Assembly: GCA_021531385.1 (NCBI GenBank)
Contig: JAFBIR010000004.1
Span: forward strand, 62,001-126,000
Direction of reading: 5' to 3'
Origin: Parabacteroides distasonis
GTDB lineage: Bacteria > Bacteroidota > Bacteroidia > Bacteroidales > Tannerellaceae
DNA length: 64,000 bases
The notes beneath the pieces are model-generated. The model saw only the letters and a program-made list of their open reading frames with translations. It made no database searches and had not been told where the DNA came from. The stretch's first letter is position 1. Each line of letters begins with the position of its first letter. Position numbers and translations under genes: made by a program. Below are positions 46,658 to 56,481 of this stretch, in pieces.

Positions 46658-47392
46658 ATGGGACAAAAAGTTAATCCGGTTAGTAATCGTTTGGGAATTA
46701 TCCGTGGTTGGGATTCCAATTGGTATGGCGGCAAGAATTACGGAGATACTTTGCTGGAAGATAGCAAGATCCGTAAGTATTTGAATGCCCGTCTGGCAAA
46801 GGCTAGTGTATCTCGTATCGTTATTGAGCGTACTTTGAAGTTAATTACGATCACTGTTTGTACATCTCGTCCTGGTATCATCATCGGTAAAGGCGGTCAG
46901 GAGGTTGACAAGCTGAAAGAAGAGTTGAAGAAGATCACTGATAAGGAGGTTCAGATCAACATCTTCGAGGTGAAAAAGCCTGAGCTTGACGCTGTTATCG
47001 TAGCGAATAACATCGCTCGTCAGTTGGAGGGTAAGATCGCTTACCGTCGTGCGGTAAAGATGGCTATCGCTTCAACGATGCGTATGGGTGCTGAGGGTAT
47101 TAAGATTCAGATCTCTGGTCGTCTCAACGGTGCTGAGATGGCTCGTTCAGAGATGTATAAGGAGGGTAGAACTCCGCTTCACACATTCCGTGCAGATATT
47201 GACTATGCTTTGGCTGAGGCTCTGACGAAGGTTGGTTTGCTGGGTGTGAAGGTTTGGATCTGCCGTGGTGAGGTCTATGGCAAACGTGATCTCGCTCCTT
47301 CTTTTACCTCTGCTAAGGAAACGGGTCGCCGTAATGATAACATGGGTGGCGGAAGAGAGAAGAACTTCAAGAGAAAAAGAGCTAATCGTTAA
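46658..47392 (+). CDS. rpsC: 30S ribosomal protein S3
   Basis: S3 forms part of the mRNA entry channel and helicase. The 244 residues begin [23 protein letters not shown]. The KH domain motif is [17 protein letters not shown] (about residues 69-85). The C-terminal S3 domain carries [14 protein letters not shown]. Length is normal. Confidence 0.98.
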   Translation: MGQKVNPVSNRLGIIRGWDSNWYGGKNYGDTLLEDSKIRKYLNARLAKASVSRIVIERTLKLITITVCTSRPGIIIGKGGQEVDKLKEELKKITDKEVQINIFEVKKPELDAVIVANNIARQLEGKIAYRRAVKMAIASTMRMGAEGIKIQISGRLNGAEMARSEMYKEGRTPLHTFRADIDYALAEALTKVGLLGVKVWICRGEVYGKRDLAPSFTSAKETGRRNDNMGGGREKNFKRKRANR

Positions 47393-47415
47393 ACGTTAGA
47401 ATTTAATTAGAAGAG

Positions 47416-47850
47416 ATGTTACAACCTAAGAAAACCAAATTCAGAAGACAGCAGAAGGGTCGCATGAAGGGCGAGGCTCAACGCGGCAATCAGTTGGCTT
47501 TTGGTTCTTTTGGAATAAAGTCATTAGAGAGTAAATGGATTACCGGTCGTCAGATCGAGGCCGCTCGTATCGCTGTAACGCGTTACATGCAGCGTCAGGG
47601 CCAGGTTTGGGTACGTATCTTTCCGGATAAACCTATCACGAAGAAGCCTGCTGAGGTCCGTATGGGTAAAGGTAAAGGTAATCCAGAAGGTTTTGTTGCG
47701 CCCGTTACTCCGGGTCGTTTGATTTTCGAAGTCGAGGGTGTTCCCTTTGACATCGCGAAAGAAGCATTGCGCCTTGCGGCTCAAAAGCTTCCTGTGACAA
47801 CAAAGTTTGTTGTGAGACGTGATTATGACATGCAAAATCAAAATGCGTAA
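47416..47850 (+). CDS. rplP: 50S ribosomal protein L16
   Basis: L16 organises the A-site region of the 50S subunit. The 144 residues start [20 protein letters not shown] and include [23 protein letters not shown], with the conserved arginine-rich loop. It is followed 6 bp later by rpmC. Confidence 0.98.
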   Translation: MLQPKKTKFRRQQKGRMKGEAQRGNQLAFGSFGIKSLESKWITGRQIEAARIAVTRYMQRQGQVWVRIFPDKPITKKPAEVRMGKGKGNPEGFVAPVTPGRLIFEVEGVPFDIAKEALRLAAQKLPVTTKFVVRRDYDMQNQNA

Positions 47851-47856
47851 TTTGTT

Positions 47857-48054
47857 ATGAAAATTGCAGAAATTAGAGAGTTAAGCACACAAGAGTTGCT
47901 TGAGAGAGTAGATGCTGAGGTAGCTGCTTACGCACAGAAGCGTATCAACCATAGCATTTCTCCGATGGAGAATCCTTCTCAGTTGAAACAGCAACGCAAA
48001 TTGATTGCGCGCATGAAGACTGAATTGCGCCAGAGAGAACTTAACAACAAATAA
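47857..48054 (+). CDS. rpmC: 50S ribosomal protein L29
   Basis: L29 is a small helical protein at the tunnel exit. The 65 residues include KIAEIRELSTQELLERVDAE and the signature QRKLIARMKTELRQREL. Its stop lies 9 bp before the rpsQ start. Confidence 0.97.
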   Translation: MKIAEIRELSTQELLERVDAEVAAYAQKRINHSISPMENPSQLKQQRKLIARMKTELRQRELNNK

Positions 48055-48063
48055 TTGGGCCTG

Positions 48064-48321
48064 ATGGAAACTAGAAATTTAAGAAAGGAAAGAACGGGCG
48101 TTGTTACCAGCAACAAGATGGATAAGAGCATCACGGTTGCTGTTAAGTGGAAAGAGAAACACCCCATTTATGGTAAGTTCGTCAATAAGACGAAGAAATA
48201 TCATGCTCATGATGAGAAGAACGAGTGCAATATTGGTGATACTGTAAGAATCATGGAGACTCGTCCTTTGAGCAAGACAAAAAGATGGAGATTAGTTCAA
48301 ATAATCGAAAGGGCTAAGTAA
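48064..48321 (+). CDS. rpsQ: 30S ribosomal protein S17
   Basis: S17 is an early 16S-binding protein. From ATG 48064 it has 85 residues: [20 protein letters not shown], with [18 protein letters not shown] and [21 protein letters not shown]. The upstream in-frame TTG at 48055 directly follows the rpmC stop and is less likely. rplN starts 1 bp after its stop. Confidence 0.97.
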   Translation: METRNLRKERTGVVTSNKMDKSITVAVKWKEKHPIYGKFVNKTKKYHAHDEKNECNIGDTVRIMETRPLSKTKRWRLVQIIERAK

Positions 48322-48322
48322 G

Positions 48323-48688
48323 ATGATACAACAAGAATCAAGACTAGTAGTAGCAGATAATAGTGGTGCTAAAGAGGCTTTGTGTATTCGCGTTTTAGGC
48401 GGCACAAAGAAGCGTTATGCCACTGTGGGCGATGTGATTGTAGTAGCAATCAAGAGCGTGATTCCCTCAAGCGACGTTAAGAAGGGTGCTGTCTCTAAGG
48501 CCGTGATCGTTCGCACGAAAAAGGAGATCCGTCGTGCGGATGGCTCTTATATTCGTTTCGATGATAACGCTTGTGTGTTGTTGAATGCTGGAGGTGATAT
48601 TCGTGGTAGCCGTATCTTTGGTCCTGTTGCCAGAGAGCTTCGCGCTACGAACATGAAGATTGTGTCACTTGCACCTGAAGTACTTTAA
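48323..48688 (+). CDS. rplN: 50S ribosomal protein L14
   Basis: L14 forms an intersubunit bridge. The 121 residues start [20 protein letters not shown] and contain [24 protein letters not shown], the family signature. Length is normal. Confidence 0.98.
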   Translation: MIQQESRLVVADNSGAKEALCIRVLGGTKKRYATVGDVIVVAIKSVIPSSDVKKGAVSKAVIVRTKKEIRRADGSYIRFDDNACVLLNAGGDIRGSRIFGPVARELRATNMKIVSLAPEVL

Positions 48689-48708
48689 TCTCATAAATTA
48701 TCGAAGTA

Positions 48709-49029
48709 ATGAGTAAGTTACATATCAAAAAAGGCGATATCGTATTTGTTAATGCAGGTGACGACAAGGGCAAGACTGGTCGTGTTTTGCAGGTACTTGT
48801 AAAGGCAAACCGTGCTATTGTTGAGGGCATTAACATCGTATCAAAGCATACTAAGCCGAGTGCAAAGAATCCTCAAGGAGGAATCGAAAAGAAGGAAGCT
48901 CCTATCCACATCTCTAATCTGAACGTGGTTGATCCGCAGTCCGGTAAGGCAACGCGTATCGGTCGCAGATTGAATGAGAAGGGTGCTTTAGTGCGTTATT
49001 CAAAAAAATCTGGGGAGGAAATTAAGTAA
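48709..49029 (+). CDS. rplX: 50S ribosomal protein L24
   Basis: L24 starts assembly of the 50S subunit. The 106 residues have the KOW motif [21 protein letters not shown] near the N-terminus and [20 protein letters not shown]. Its stop codon shares 1 bp with the rplE start (TAATG), giving translational coupling. Confidence 0.97.
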   Translation: MSKLHIKKGDIVFVNAGDDKGKTGRVLQVLVKANRAIVEGINIVSKHTKPSAKNPQGGIEKKEAPIHISNLNVVDPQSGKATRIGRRLNEKGALVRYSKKSGEEIK

Positions 49030-49586
49030 TGAGCAATACTGCCAGTCTTAAGAAAGAGTATCAAGACAGAATTGTACCAGCGTTGACTAAAGAGTTTGGT
49101 TACAAGTCTATCATGCAGGTTCCTGTCTTGAAGAAGATCGTGATCAATCAGGGATTAGGTATGGCTACAGCAGATAAGAAGATCATCGATGTAGCGATTA
49201 GTGAGTTGACAGCCATCACAGGTCAGAAGGCCGTAGCTACCGTATCTAAGAAGGATATCTCAAACTTCAAGTTGCGTAAGAAGATGCCGATTGGTGTTAT
49301 GGTAACTTTGCGCCGTGAGCAGATGTATGAGTTCTTGGAAAGACTTGTTCGTATCGCTCTTCCGCGTATCCGTGACTTCAAAGGTATCGAAAGTAAGCTT
49401 GATGGTCGTGGTAACTATACGCTTGGTATTCAGGAGCAAATTATTTTCCCTGAAATTAATATCGATAATGTTACCAAGATATTAGGAATGAATATTACCT
49501 TTGTAACCTCTGCGAAGACAGATGAGGAGGGATATGCGCTCCTGAGAGAATTTGGATTGCCTTTTAAAAATGCAAAAAAAGACTAA
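49029..49586 (+). CDS. rplE: 50S ribosomal protein L5
   Basis: L5 binds 5S rRNA. The 185 residues contain [46 protein letters not shown] and the C-terminal [34 protein letters not shown]. Length is normal. It overlaps rplX by 1 bp. Confidence 0.98.
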   Translation: MSNTASLKKEYQDRIVPALTKEFGYKSIMQVPVLKKIVINQGLGMATADKKIIDVAISELTAITGQKAVATVSKKDISNFKLRKKMPIGVMVTLRREQMYEFLERLVRIALPRIRDFKGIESKLDGRGNYTLGIQEQIIFPEINIDNVTKILGMNITFVTSAKTDEEGYALLREFGLPFKNAKKD

Positions 49587-49592
49587 TTAGTT

Positions 49593-49862
49593 ATGGCTAA
49601 GGAATCAATGAAGGCCCGCGAGGTCAAAAGAGCAAAGCTTGTTGCAAAGTATGCGGCTAAGAGAGCTCAGCTGAAGGCTGAGGGCGATTATGAGGCATTG
49701 CAGGCTCTGCCTAAGAATGCTTCTCCTGTACGTTTGCACAATCGCTGTAAGATTACAGGCCGTCCGAAAGGTTACATGCGCCAGTTCGGCATTTCTCGTA
49801 TCCAATTCCGTGAAATGGCATCTAATGGTTTAATCCCGGGTGTAAAGAAGGCAAGTTGGTAA
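49593..49862 (+). CDS. rpsN: 30S ribosomal protein S14
   Basis: S14 belongs to the 30S head. The 89 residues are of the long, zinc-free type: only one Cys, in [20 protein letters not shown], rather than the CxxC pairs of the short form. It ends with the signature [14 protein letters not shown]. Confidence 0.97.
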   Translation: MAKESMKAREVKRAKLVAKYAAKRAQLKAEGDYEALQALPKNASPVRLHNRCKITGRPKGYMRQFGISRIQFREMASNGLIPGVKKASW

Positions 49863-49921
49863 GCGAATTTTTTGTTTAAATATTGTCCGGGAGGTCCGGA
49901 TCAATTTAATTATTCATATAT

Positions 49922-50317
49922 ATGACAGATCCTATTGCAGATTATTTGACAAGATTGCGTAATGCAATCAAAGCGAAGCACAGAGTAGTTGAGGTGCCAG
50001 CGTCAAATTTAAAGAAAGAGATCACTAAGATCCTTTTCGACAAGGGCTACATTCTTAATTTCAAGTTTGTAGATGATGGTCCTCAGGGCACAATTAAGAT
50101 TGCCTTGAAGTATGACCTTGTAAACAAAGTAAATGCGATTAAGAAGCTTGAGAGAGTTTCTACGCCAGGTTTACGTAAGTACACCGGTTACAAAGACATG
50201 CCGAGGGTATTGAACGGTTTGGGTATTGCTGTTCTTTCTACTTCTAAGGGTGTGATGACAGACAAAGAGGCTCGCGATCTAAAGATTGGTGGTGAGGTAT
50301 TATGTTATGTTTATTAA
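49922..50317 (+). CDS. rpsH: 30S ribosomal protein S8
   Basis: S8 binds the central domain of 16S rRNA and in E. coli also represses the spc operon. The 131 residues begin DPIADYLTRLRNAIKAKHRVVEVPAS and end with GIAVLSTSKGVMTDKEARDLKIGGEVLCYVY. Length is normal. Confidence 0.98.
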   Translation: MTDPIADYLTRLRNAIKAKHRVVEVPASNLKKEITKILFDKGYILNFKFVDDGPQGTIKIALKYDLVNKVNAIKKLERVSTPGLRKYTGYKDMPRVLNGLGIAVLSTSKGVMTDKEARDLKIGGEVLCYVY

Positions 50318-50333
50318 TTAGGAGGATTGAAGA

Positions 50334-50885
50334 ATGTCAAGAATAGGAAAATTGCCAATTCACGTACCGGCCGGTGTAACGGTTACCATCAAGGATAACG
50401 TTGTAACAGTAAAAGGTCCGAAGGGCGAGCTTGTACAGGAGGTTAATCCTGATATCAATGTCGCAATGGAAGACGGTATTATTCATTTGACTCGTCCGAC
50501 TGACGATAAGAACCATCGTGCAATGCATGGTTTATATCGTGCGTTGATCAACAACATGGTTGTTGGTTGCTCTGAAGGTTACAAGAAGGAGCTTGAGTTG
50601 GTCGGTGTCGGTTATCGTGTGTCTAACACAGGCCAGCTGTTGGATCTCTCTTTAGGCTACACTCATAATATCTACTTGCAATTGCCGAAAGAGGTAAAGG
50701 TAGAGACCAAGTCAGAGAGAAACAAGAATCCGCTTATTATCCTTGAGTCAGCTGATAAGCAATTATTAGGTCAGATTTGTGCTAAGATCCGCTCATTCAG
50801 AATGCCTGAGCCTTACAAAGGTAAAGGTATTAAGTTTGTGGGTGAGGAGATCCGCAGAAAGTCTGGTAAGTCAGCAGGTAAGTAA
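50334..50885 (+). CDS. rplF: 50S ribosomal protein L6
   Basis: L6 lies near the factor-binding site. The 183 residues start SRIGKLPIHVPAGVTVTI and end with the signature PEPYKGKGIKFVGEEIRRKSGKSAGK. Two L6 repeats are recognisable. Length is normal. Confidence 0.98.
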   Translation: MSRIGKLPIHVPAGVTVTIKDNVVTVKGPKGELVQEVNPDINVAMEDGIIHLTRPTDDKNHRAMHGLYRALINNMVVGCSEGYKKELELVGVGYRVSNTGQLLDLSLGYTHNIYLQLPKEVKVETKSERNKNPLIILESADKQLLGQICAKIRSFRMPEPYKGKGIKFVGEEIRRKSGKSAGK

Positions 50886-50906
50886 TCTACGTAAACTGAA
50901 ATTATC

Positions 50907-51251
50907 ATGACAACGAAGTTAGAAAGAAGATTAAAAATAAAAGCGGGTGTACGTGGTAAGATTTCCGGTACTGCGGAGCGTCCGCGCCTCTCTGTGTTTA
51001 GAAGCAATAAGCAGATCTATGCACAGGTTATCGATGATACTACTGGAAAGACTTTAGCTGCTGCTTCATCTCTTAAATTGGAGTTGAAGGCTCCTAAAAA
51101 GGAGATCGCCGCTAAGGTTGGTGAGTTGATCGCCAAGAATGCACAAGAAGCCGGTGTACAAGCAGTTGTATTTGATCGTAATGGCTATTTGTATCACGGA
51201 AGAATTAAAGAATTAGCTGATGCTGCACGTAACGGCGGCCTTAAATTTTAA
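50907..51251 (+). CDS. rplR: 50S ribosomal protein L18
   Basis: L18 brings 5S rRNA into the 50S subunit. The 114 residues have [20 protein letters not shown] and the C-terminal [28 protein letters not shown]. Its stop shares 1 bp with an ATG at 51251 that precedes the likelier rpsE start. Confidence 0.97.
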   Translation: MTTKLERRLKIKAGVRGKISGTAERPRLSVFRSNKQIYAQVIDDTTGKTLAAASSLKLELKAPKKEIAAKVGELIAKNAQEAGVQAVVFDRNGYLYHGRIKELADAARNGGLKF

Positions 51252-51256
51252 TGAAG

Positions 51257-51769
51257 ATGGCAAATAATAGAGTAAAATCAACCAACGATTTAGAGTTGAA
51301 GGACAGACTGGTTGCAATCAATCGTGTAACCAAGGTCACAAAAGGTGGACGTACGTTCAGCTTTGCCGCTATCGTTGTAGTGGGTAACGAGGATGGCGTG
51401 GTTGGCTATGGCTTGGGTAAGGCCAGCGAGGTGACTACTGCTATCGCCAAGGGTGTTGAGGCTGCTAAGAAAAACTTAATCAAAGTGCCTGTCCACAAAG
51501 GAACTATTCCTCACGAGCAGCTTGCTAAGTTTGGTGGTGCGAAGGTGTTGATCAAGCCGGCATCTCATGGTACTGGAGTTAAGGCTGGTGGTGCTATGCG
51601 TGCCGTTTTGGAGAGCGTTGGTATCACGGATGTTTTGGCGAAGTCTAAGGGATCTTCCAACCCTCACAACTTGGTAAAGGCAACTATCGCAGCCTTGGGT
51701 GAATTGAGAGGTCCGTTTGACGTAGCTCAGAATAGAGGTATCGCAGTAGAGAAAGTATTTAAAGGTTAA
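51257..51769 (+). CDS. rpsE: 30S ribosomal protein S5
   Basis: S5 helps maintain decoding accuracy. From ATG 51257 it has 170 residues, beginning [20 protein letters not shown], the usual Bacteroidetes start. The ATG at 51251 would add only Met-Lys. The family signature [26 protein letters not shown] is at about residues 30-55. Confidence 0.97.
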   Translation: MANNRVKSTNDLELKDRLVAINRVTKVTKGGRTFSFAAIVVVGNEDGVVGYGLGKASEVTTAIAKGVEAAKKNLIKVPVHKGTIPHEQLAKFGGAKVLIKPASHGTGVKAGGAMRAVLESVGITDVLAKSKGSSNPHNLVKATIAALGELRGPFDVAQNRGIAVEKVFKG

Positions 51770-51786
51770 TTGGGGAGGATGATTTT

Positions 51787-51963
51787 ATGGCAACTATCAA
51801 AGTACAACAGGTAAAAAGTAGAATTAAATGCCCGAAAGACCAGAAAAGAACTTTGGATGCACTGGGTTTGCGTAAGATGAACCAGGTTGTAGAGCATGAG
51901 GCTACGCCGGCTATTTTGGGTATGGTAGAGAAGGTGAAACATTTGGTTTCAGTAGTTAAGTAA
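51787..51963 (+). CDS. rpmD: 50S ribosomal protein L30
   Basis: This 58-residue gene lies between rpsE and rplO, where rpmD is expected. It begins MATIKVQQVKSRIKCPKDQK and contains TLDALGLRKMNQVVEHEATPA, the L30 signature, ending KHLVSVVK. It starts 17 bp after rpsE. Confidence 0.97.
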   Translation: MATIKVQQVKSRIKCPKDQKRTLDALGLRKMNQVVEHEATPAILGMVEKVKHLVSVVK

Positions 51964-51989
51964 TCATTGATCGAATAATATTATAAGAT

Positions 51990-52436
51990 ATGAATTTATC
52001 AAATTTAAGACCGGCTGAGGGTTCTACTAAGACCAGAAAGAGAATTGGTCGTGGTCCAGGTTCTGGATTAGGTGGAACTTCAACGAGAGGTCACAAAGGT
52101 GCGAAGTCAAGATCTGGTTATAAAAATAAGATCGGTTTCGAGGGTGGTCAGATGCCTATCCAGAGACGCTTACCTAAATTTGGTTTCAAGAATATTAATC
52201 GTGTAGAGTATAAGGCAATCAATATCGAGACTTTGCAAAAGTTGGCCGAGGCCAAGGGTTTGAGTAAGATCGGTATCAGCGAGCTTCAAGAGGCAGGGTT
52301 CATCTCTTCTTCTCAGTTGGTTAAGGTTCTTGGCAAAGGTGCTTTAACTGCAAAGTTGGAGGTTGAGGCTCATGCTTTCTCCAAATCAGCTGAAGCTGCA
52401 ATCCAAGCTGTAGGTGGAACTGCTGTTAAACTCTAA
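51990..52436 (+). CDS. rplO: 50S ribosomal protein L15
   Basis: L15 is a late assembly protein of the 50S subunit. The 148 residues start NLSNLRPAEGSTKTRKRIGR, with the Gly-rich GRGPGSGLGGTSTRGHKGAKSRSG and the C-terminal VEAHAFSKSAEAAIQAVGG. It ends 3 bp before secY. Confidence 0.97.
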   Translation: MNLSNLRPAEGSTKTRKRIGRGPGSGLGGTSTRGHKGAKSRSGYKNKIGFEGGQMPIQRRLPKFGFKNINRVEYKAINIETLQKLAEAKGLSKIGISELQEAGFISSSQLVKVLGKGALTAKLEVEAHAFSKSAEAAIQAVGGTAVKL

Positions 52437-52439
52437 GCT

Positions 52440-53777
52440 ATGAGTGCTGTTGAAACAATAAAGAATATCTGGAAGATTGAGGATCTGAGAAATCGGATCC
52501 TCACTACTCTTTTGTTGGTGATGATCTACCGCTTTGGTACATTCGTCGTTCTTCCGGGTATTGATCCGAAGGCATTGACTGCTCTGCAAGAGCAGACAAG
52601 AGGCGGTTTGCTTGCCTTGTTGGATATGTTCTCAGGCGGTGCTTTTTCTAATGCGTCCATTTTCGCATTAGGAATTATGCCTTACATCTCCGCTTCCATC
52701 GTAATGCAGTTGATGGCTATTGCTGTGCCTTCTTTCCAAAAATTGCAAAGGGAAGGTGAGAGCGGTAGAAGGAAGATCAATCAGTGGACTCGCTACTTGA
52801 CTGTTGCTATTCTTTTGTTCCAAGGACCTACCTATTTGGTAAACTTGAGCGTTCAATTGAGAGCTGTAGGTGCTTCTTTGCCTGGCGGAATTTGGTTTAC
52901 TATCTCCTCTGCTGTGATTTTGGCTGCTGGTAGCATGTTCATATTATGGCTTGGTGAGCGAATTACTGATAAAGGTATCGGAAATGGTATTTCTTTTATC
53001 ATTTTGATTGGTATCATTGCCCGCCTGCCACACTCCTTGTTCCAGGAGTTTGTTTCCCGTACAAGTGAGAAGACTGGTGGTCTTGTGATGTTCTTGATTG
53101 AAATGTTGTTCCTTTTGTTAGTAATTGCGGGGGCTATCTTGTTGGTTCAGGGAACTCGCAAGGTGCCCGTACAGTATGCGAAAAGAATTATTGGCAATAA
53201 GCAATATGGTGGTGCTCGTCAGTACATTCCCTTGAAGGTGAATGCTGCTAACGTAATGCCTATTATCTTCGCTCAGGCGATTATGTTTATTCCTATTTCT
53301 ATCGTAGGTTTCTCTAATCAAGGAGATCAAAGTGGCTTTTGGGCTGCTTTCATGGACAATTCCGGTTTCTGGTATAATTTCGTCTTCGCAGTACTGATTA
53401 TTGTCTTCACCTATTTTTATACGGCGATTACAATCAATCCGACACAAATGTCTGACGATTTGAAACGAAATAATGGTTTTATTCCAGGTGTGAAGCCCGG
53501 AAATAATACAAAAGAGTATTTAGATGCCATTATGGATCGTATTACTTTGCCGGGTGCATTCTTTTTGGCGATAGTGGCAATTTTGCCTGCTTTCGCTCGA
53601 TTAGCAGGTGTGAGCATGGAGTTCTCCCAATTCTTTGGTGGTACATCTTTGTTGATTTTGGTCGGTGTAGTGCTTGATACTTTGCAACAAGTAGAGGGTC
53701 ACTTGCTGATGCGTCATTATGACGGTTTGTTGAAGTCTGGTAGAATCAAAGGTCGTTCGGCAGCAGGAGCTTATTAA
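52440..53777 (+). CDS. secY: Protein translocase subunit SecY
   Basis: SecY is the channel of the Sec translocase in the inner membrane. The 445 residues have ten membrane helices. The plug and early region is LLDMFSGGAFSNASIFALGIMPYISASIVMQL (about 61-92), and cytosolic loops include QRVPVQYA-like RKVPVQYAKRIIG. The C-terminus is basic. It lies between rplO and map, the usual place. Confidence 0.98.
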   Translation: MSAVETIKNIWKIEDLRNRILTTLLLVMIYRFGTFVVLPGIDPKALTALQEQTRGGLLALLDMFSGGAFSNASIFALGIMPYISASIVMQLMAIAVPSFQKLQREGESGRRKINQWTRYLTVAILLFQGPTYLVNLSVQLRAVGASLPGGIWFTISSAVILAAGSMFILWLGERITDKGIGNGISFIILIGIIARLPHSLFQEFVSRTSEKTGGLVMFLIEMLFLLLVIAGAILLVQGTRKVPVQYAKRIIGNKQYGGARQYIPLKVNAANVMPIIFAQAIMFIPISIVGFSNQGDQSGFWAAFMDNSGFWYNFVFAVLIIVFTYFYTAITINPTQMSDDLKRNNGFIPGVKPGNNTKEYLDAIMDRITLPGAFFLAIVAILPAFARLAGVSMEFSQFFGGTSLLILVGVVLDTLQQVEGHLLMRHYDGLLKSGRIKGRSAAGAY

Positions 53778-53782
53778 GAATA

Positions 53783-54568
53783 ATGATCTATTTGAAAACA
53801 GACGAAGAAATTGAGTTGATGCGTGAGGCGAATCAACTGGTGGGCAAGACGCTTGGAGAGTTAGCTAAGCATATTGCTCCCGGTGTTTCTACGCTTCAGC
53901 TTGATCAGATAGCTGAGACATTCATCCGTGATCACGGTGCTGCTCCAGCTTTTTTGGGATATGGTGGTTTTCCCAATTCCATTTGTGCCTCGATCAATGA
54001 GCAAGTTGTTCATGGTATTCCCTCCTCTAAGGCTATTTTAAAGGAAGGAGATGTTATCTCAGTTGATTGTGGCACAACGTTGAATGGCTTTACAGGAGAT
54101 TCAGCCTATACTTTTTGTGTAGGTGATGTGGCTCCCGAAGTACTCAAGTTGTTGAAGACTACAAAAGAGTCTTTGTATTTGGGCATTCAATGTGCGATTG
54201 AGGGCCATCGTGTAGGTGATATCAGCAACGCTGTGCAGACCTATTGCGAATCTCATAACTACTCGGTTGTTCGAGAGTTGGTGGGACACGGAATTGGTCG
54301 CAAGATGCACGAAGAACCGGAGGTCCCTAATTATGGACGTAGAGGTTGTGGTGCCTTGTTGCGCAGTGGAATGTGTATCTGTATCGAGCCGATGATTAAT
54401 ATGGGAAGTAAGAATGTAGTGTTTGAACGTGATGGTTGGACTGTTCGTACAAAAGATCGAAAACCTTCGGCCCATTTCGAACATTGCATAGCTATACGTC
54501 CGGATGGTCCGCAGATCCTATCTTCGTTTGCTTTTATAGAGGAAGTACTTGGTGACAGATCGATTTAA
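53783..54568 (+). CDS. map: Methionine aminopeptidase, type I
   Basis: Map removes the initiator Met from nascent proteins. The 261 residues contain all metal ligands: [17 protein letters not shown] (two Asp), [12 protein letters not shown] (His), and CIEPMI and the late EHCIAI region (Glu). [10 protein letters not shown] carries the conserved substrate His. It starts 5 bp after secY. Confidence 0.97.
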   Translation: MIYLKTDEEIELMREANQLVGKTLGELAKHIAPGVSTLQLDQIAETFIRDHGAAPAFLGYGGFPNSICASINEQVVHGIPSSKAILKEGDVISVDCGTTLNGFTGDSAYTFCVGDVAPEVLKLLKTTKESLYLGIQCAIEGHRVGDISNAVQTYCESHNYSVVRELVGHGIGRKMHEEPEVPNYGRRGCGALLRSGMCICIEPMINMGSKNVVFERDGWTVRTKDRKPSAHFEHCIAIRPDGPQILSSFAFIEEVLGDRSI

Positions 54569-54579
54569 TTAGATTAAGT

Positions 54580-54798
54580 ATGGCTAAACAGGCAGCAATT
54601 GAGAAAGATGGAGTTATCGTAGAGGCCTTGTCTAATGCGATGTTCCGTGTTGAATTGGAGAATGGACATGAGATCACTGCTCATATTTCCGGAAAGATGC
54701 GTATGCATTATATCAAGATCCTTCCGGGTGATAAGGTAAGAGTCGAAATGTCTCCTTATGATCTATCGAAAGGTAGAATTGCTTTTAGATACAAATAA
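54580..54798 (+). CDS. infA: Translation initiation factor IF-1
   Basis: IF-1 occupies the A site during initiation. The 72 residues form an OB-fold: [27 protein letters not shown], then [35 protein letters not shown]. Length and sequence are standard. Confidence 0.98.
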   Translation: MAKQAAIEKDGVIVEALSNAMFRVELENGHEITAHISGKMRMHYIKILPGDKVRVEMSPYDLSKGRIAFRYK

Positions 54799-54811
54799 AA
54801 TATAACACGAT

Positions 54812-54928
54812 ATGAAAGTAAGAGCATCTTTAAAGAAGCGCACACCTGAGTGTAAAATTGTCAGAAGAAAGGGGCGCTTGTATGTAATTAACAAGAAAAA
54901 TCCTAAGTATAAACAACGTCAAGGATAA
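54812..54928 (+). CDS. rpmJ: 50S ribosomal protein L36
   Basis: This 38-residue gene is too short for most ORF lists. It reads [20 protein letters not shown] and ends [11 protein letters not shown], the L36 signature. Only one Cys remains of the usual zinc-site residues, so it is the zinc-free form. It lies between infA and rpsM. Confidence 0.97.
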   Translation: MKVRASLKKRTPECKIVRRKGRLYVINKKNPKYKQRQG

Positions 54929-54933
54929 TTTAT

Positions 54934-54941
54934 TATTTTTG
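54934..54941 (+). promoter_or_regulatory. Possible internal -7 box before rpsM
   Basis: TATTTTTG matches TAnnTTTG 22 bp before the rpsM start at 54963. It could drive extra transcription of rpsM-rplQ. The region is AT-rich, so a chance match is possible. Confidence 0.4.
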
Positions 54942-54962
54942 CAGAAAATATAAGTAAGTAAT

Positions 54963-55343
54963 ATGGCTATAAGAATAGTTGGTGTAGACTTGCCACAAAA
55001 TAAAAGAGGAGAGATCGCGTTGACCTATATTTATGGTATTGGTCGTAGTGCGGCGAAAACCATCTTAGATAAAGCAGGCGTTGATCGTGACATTAAGGTT
55101 CAGGATTGGACGGATGATCAAGCTGCAAAAGTTCGTGAGATCATTGGCGCTGAATACAAGGTGGAGGGTGACCTTCGTTCAGAGGTCCAGCTTAACATCA
55201 AGCGTTTGATGGATATTGGTTGCTACAGAGGTGTTCGTCACCGTTTGGGCTTGCCGTTGAGAGGCCAGAGCACAAAGAATAATGCTCGTACTCGTAAGGG
55301 TAAGAAGAAAACTGTTGCAAATAAGAAAAAAGCTACTAAATAA
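54963..55343 (+). CDS. rpsM: 30S ribosomal protein S13
   Basis: S13 forms intersubunit bridges and contacts P-site tRNA. The 126 residues start [20 protein letters not shown] and contain [18 protein letters not shown] and [28 protein letters not shown]. It ends in a basic tail. It opens the alpha group. Confidence 0.98.
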   Translation: MAIRIVGVDLPQNKRGEIALTYIYGIGRSAAKTILDKAGVDRDIKVQDWTDDQAAKVREIIGAEYKVEGDLRSEVQLNIKRLMDIGCYRGVRHRLGLPLRGQSTKNNARTRKGKKKTVANKKKATK

Positions 55344-55354
55344 TAAGAGTTAAT

Positions 55355-55744
55355 ATGGCAAAGAAAACAGTCGCAGCAAAGAAGAGAAACGTTAAGGTTG
55401 ACGCTTACGGTCAAGCTCATATTCATTCTTCTTTTAATAACATCATTGTCTCTTTGGCAAATAGTGAGGGACAAGTTATCAGTTGGTCTTCAGCTGGTAA
55501 GATGGGTTTCAGAAGCTCTAAGAAGAACACTCCGTATGCCGCTCAGATGGCAGCTCAGGATTGTGCTAAGGTAGCTTATGATCTTGGGTTGAGAAAAGTT
55601 AAGGTTTACGTTAAGGGCCCGGGTAATGGTCGTGAGTCAGCTATCAGAACTATTCATGGTGCTGGTATCGAGGTGACTGAGATTATTGACGTTACTCCGC
55701 TTCCTCATAACGGTTGTCGTCCTCCGAAAAAGAGAAGAGTATAA
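55355..55744 (+). CDS. rpsK: 30S ribosomal protein S11
   Basis: S11 is a platform protein of the 30S subunit. The 129 residues include [22 protein letters not shown] and end with the signature [27 protein letters not shown] 119-bp gap to rpsD follows. Confidence 0.98.
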   Translation: MAKKTVAAKKRNVKVDAYGQAHIHSSFNNIIVSLANSEGQVISWSSAGKMGFRSSKKNTPYAAQMAAQDCAKVAYDLGLRKVKVYVKGPGNGRESAIRTIHGAGIEVTEIIDVTPLPHNGCRPPKKRRV

Positions 55745-55863
55745 TTAATCTATAGTTTTTATTTGAATCCGGAATTGTGAATAGATTACATATTGACCTT
55801 ACCCTCTCTGTGATCGCGGCTGCACGGTTCCAGATTCATCAGAATTTTTAAACTAATAAAAAA

Positions 55864-56469
55864 ATGGCAAGATATACTGGACCTAAAACAAGAATTGCTC
55901 GTAAGTTTGGCGAGGCAATATTTGGGGCGGATAAAGTTCTTTCTAAGAAAAACTATCCTCCTGGACAACATGGTAACTCCAGAAAGAGAAAAACCTCTGA
56001 GTATGGTATTCAGCTCCGTGAGAAGCAGAAGGCTAAATATACTTATGGCGTTTTAGAGAAACAATTTAGAAACTTGTTTGACAAGGCATCTCGTTCAAAA
56101 GGTATTACTGGTGTTGTTCTGCTTCAGTTATTGGAGGGTCGCTTGGATAATGTTGTTTATCGCTTGGGTATCGCTCCTACAAGAGCAGCTGCACGTCAGT
56201 TGGTGTCTCATCGCCACATTACAGTAGATGGCTCCGTGGTTAACATTCCTTCTTATTCTGTTAAGCCCGGTCAAATTGTAGGTGTTCGTGAGAGATCTAA
56301 GTCTTTGGAGGTAATTGCTGATGCGCTTTCAGGCTTTAACCACAGCAAGTATCCTTGGATTGAGTGGGATCAGAATTCTTTGAGTGGCAAATTATTGCAT
56401 TTGCCTGAGAGAGCTGACATTCCTGAAAACATCAAAGAGCAGTTGATCGTAGAATTGTATTCTAAATAA
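55864..56469 (+). CDS. rpsD: 30S ribosomal protein S4
   Basis: S4 is a primary 16S rRNA binder and, in many bacteria, a repressor of this operon. The 201 residues have the N-terminal [20 protein letters not shown] without the Cys4 zinc site and the S4 RNA-binding domain [34 protein letters not shown]. The 119-bp gap before it is the longest gap within the alpha group. Confidence 0.98.
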   Translation: MARYTGPKTRIARKFGEAIFGADKVLSKKNYPPGQHGNSRKRKTSEYGIQLREKQKAKYTYGVLEKQFRNLFDKASRSKGITGVVLLQLLEGRLDNVVYRLGIAPTRAAARQLVSHRHITVDGSVVNIPSYSVKPGQIVGVRERSKSLEVIADALSGFNHSKYPWIEWDQNSLSGKLLHLPERADIPENIKEQLIVELYSK

Positions 56470-56481
56470 TAATTGATTTCC

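Noticed and set aside
51251-51256. Upstream ATG start for rpsE
   Set aside because: It adds only Met-Lys; the start at 51257 gives the usual S5 N-terminus.
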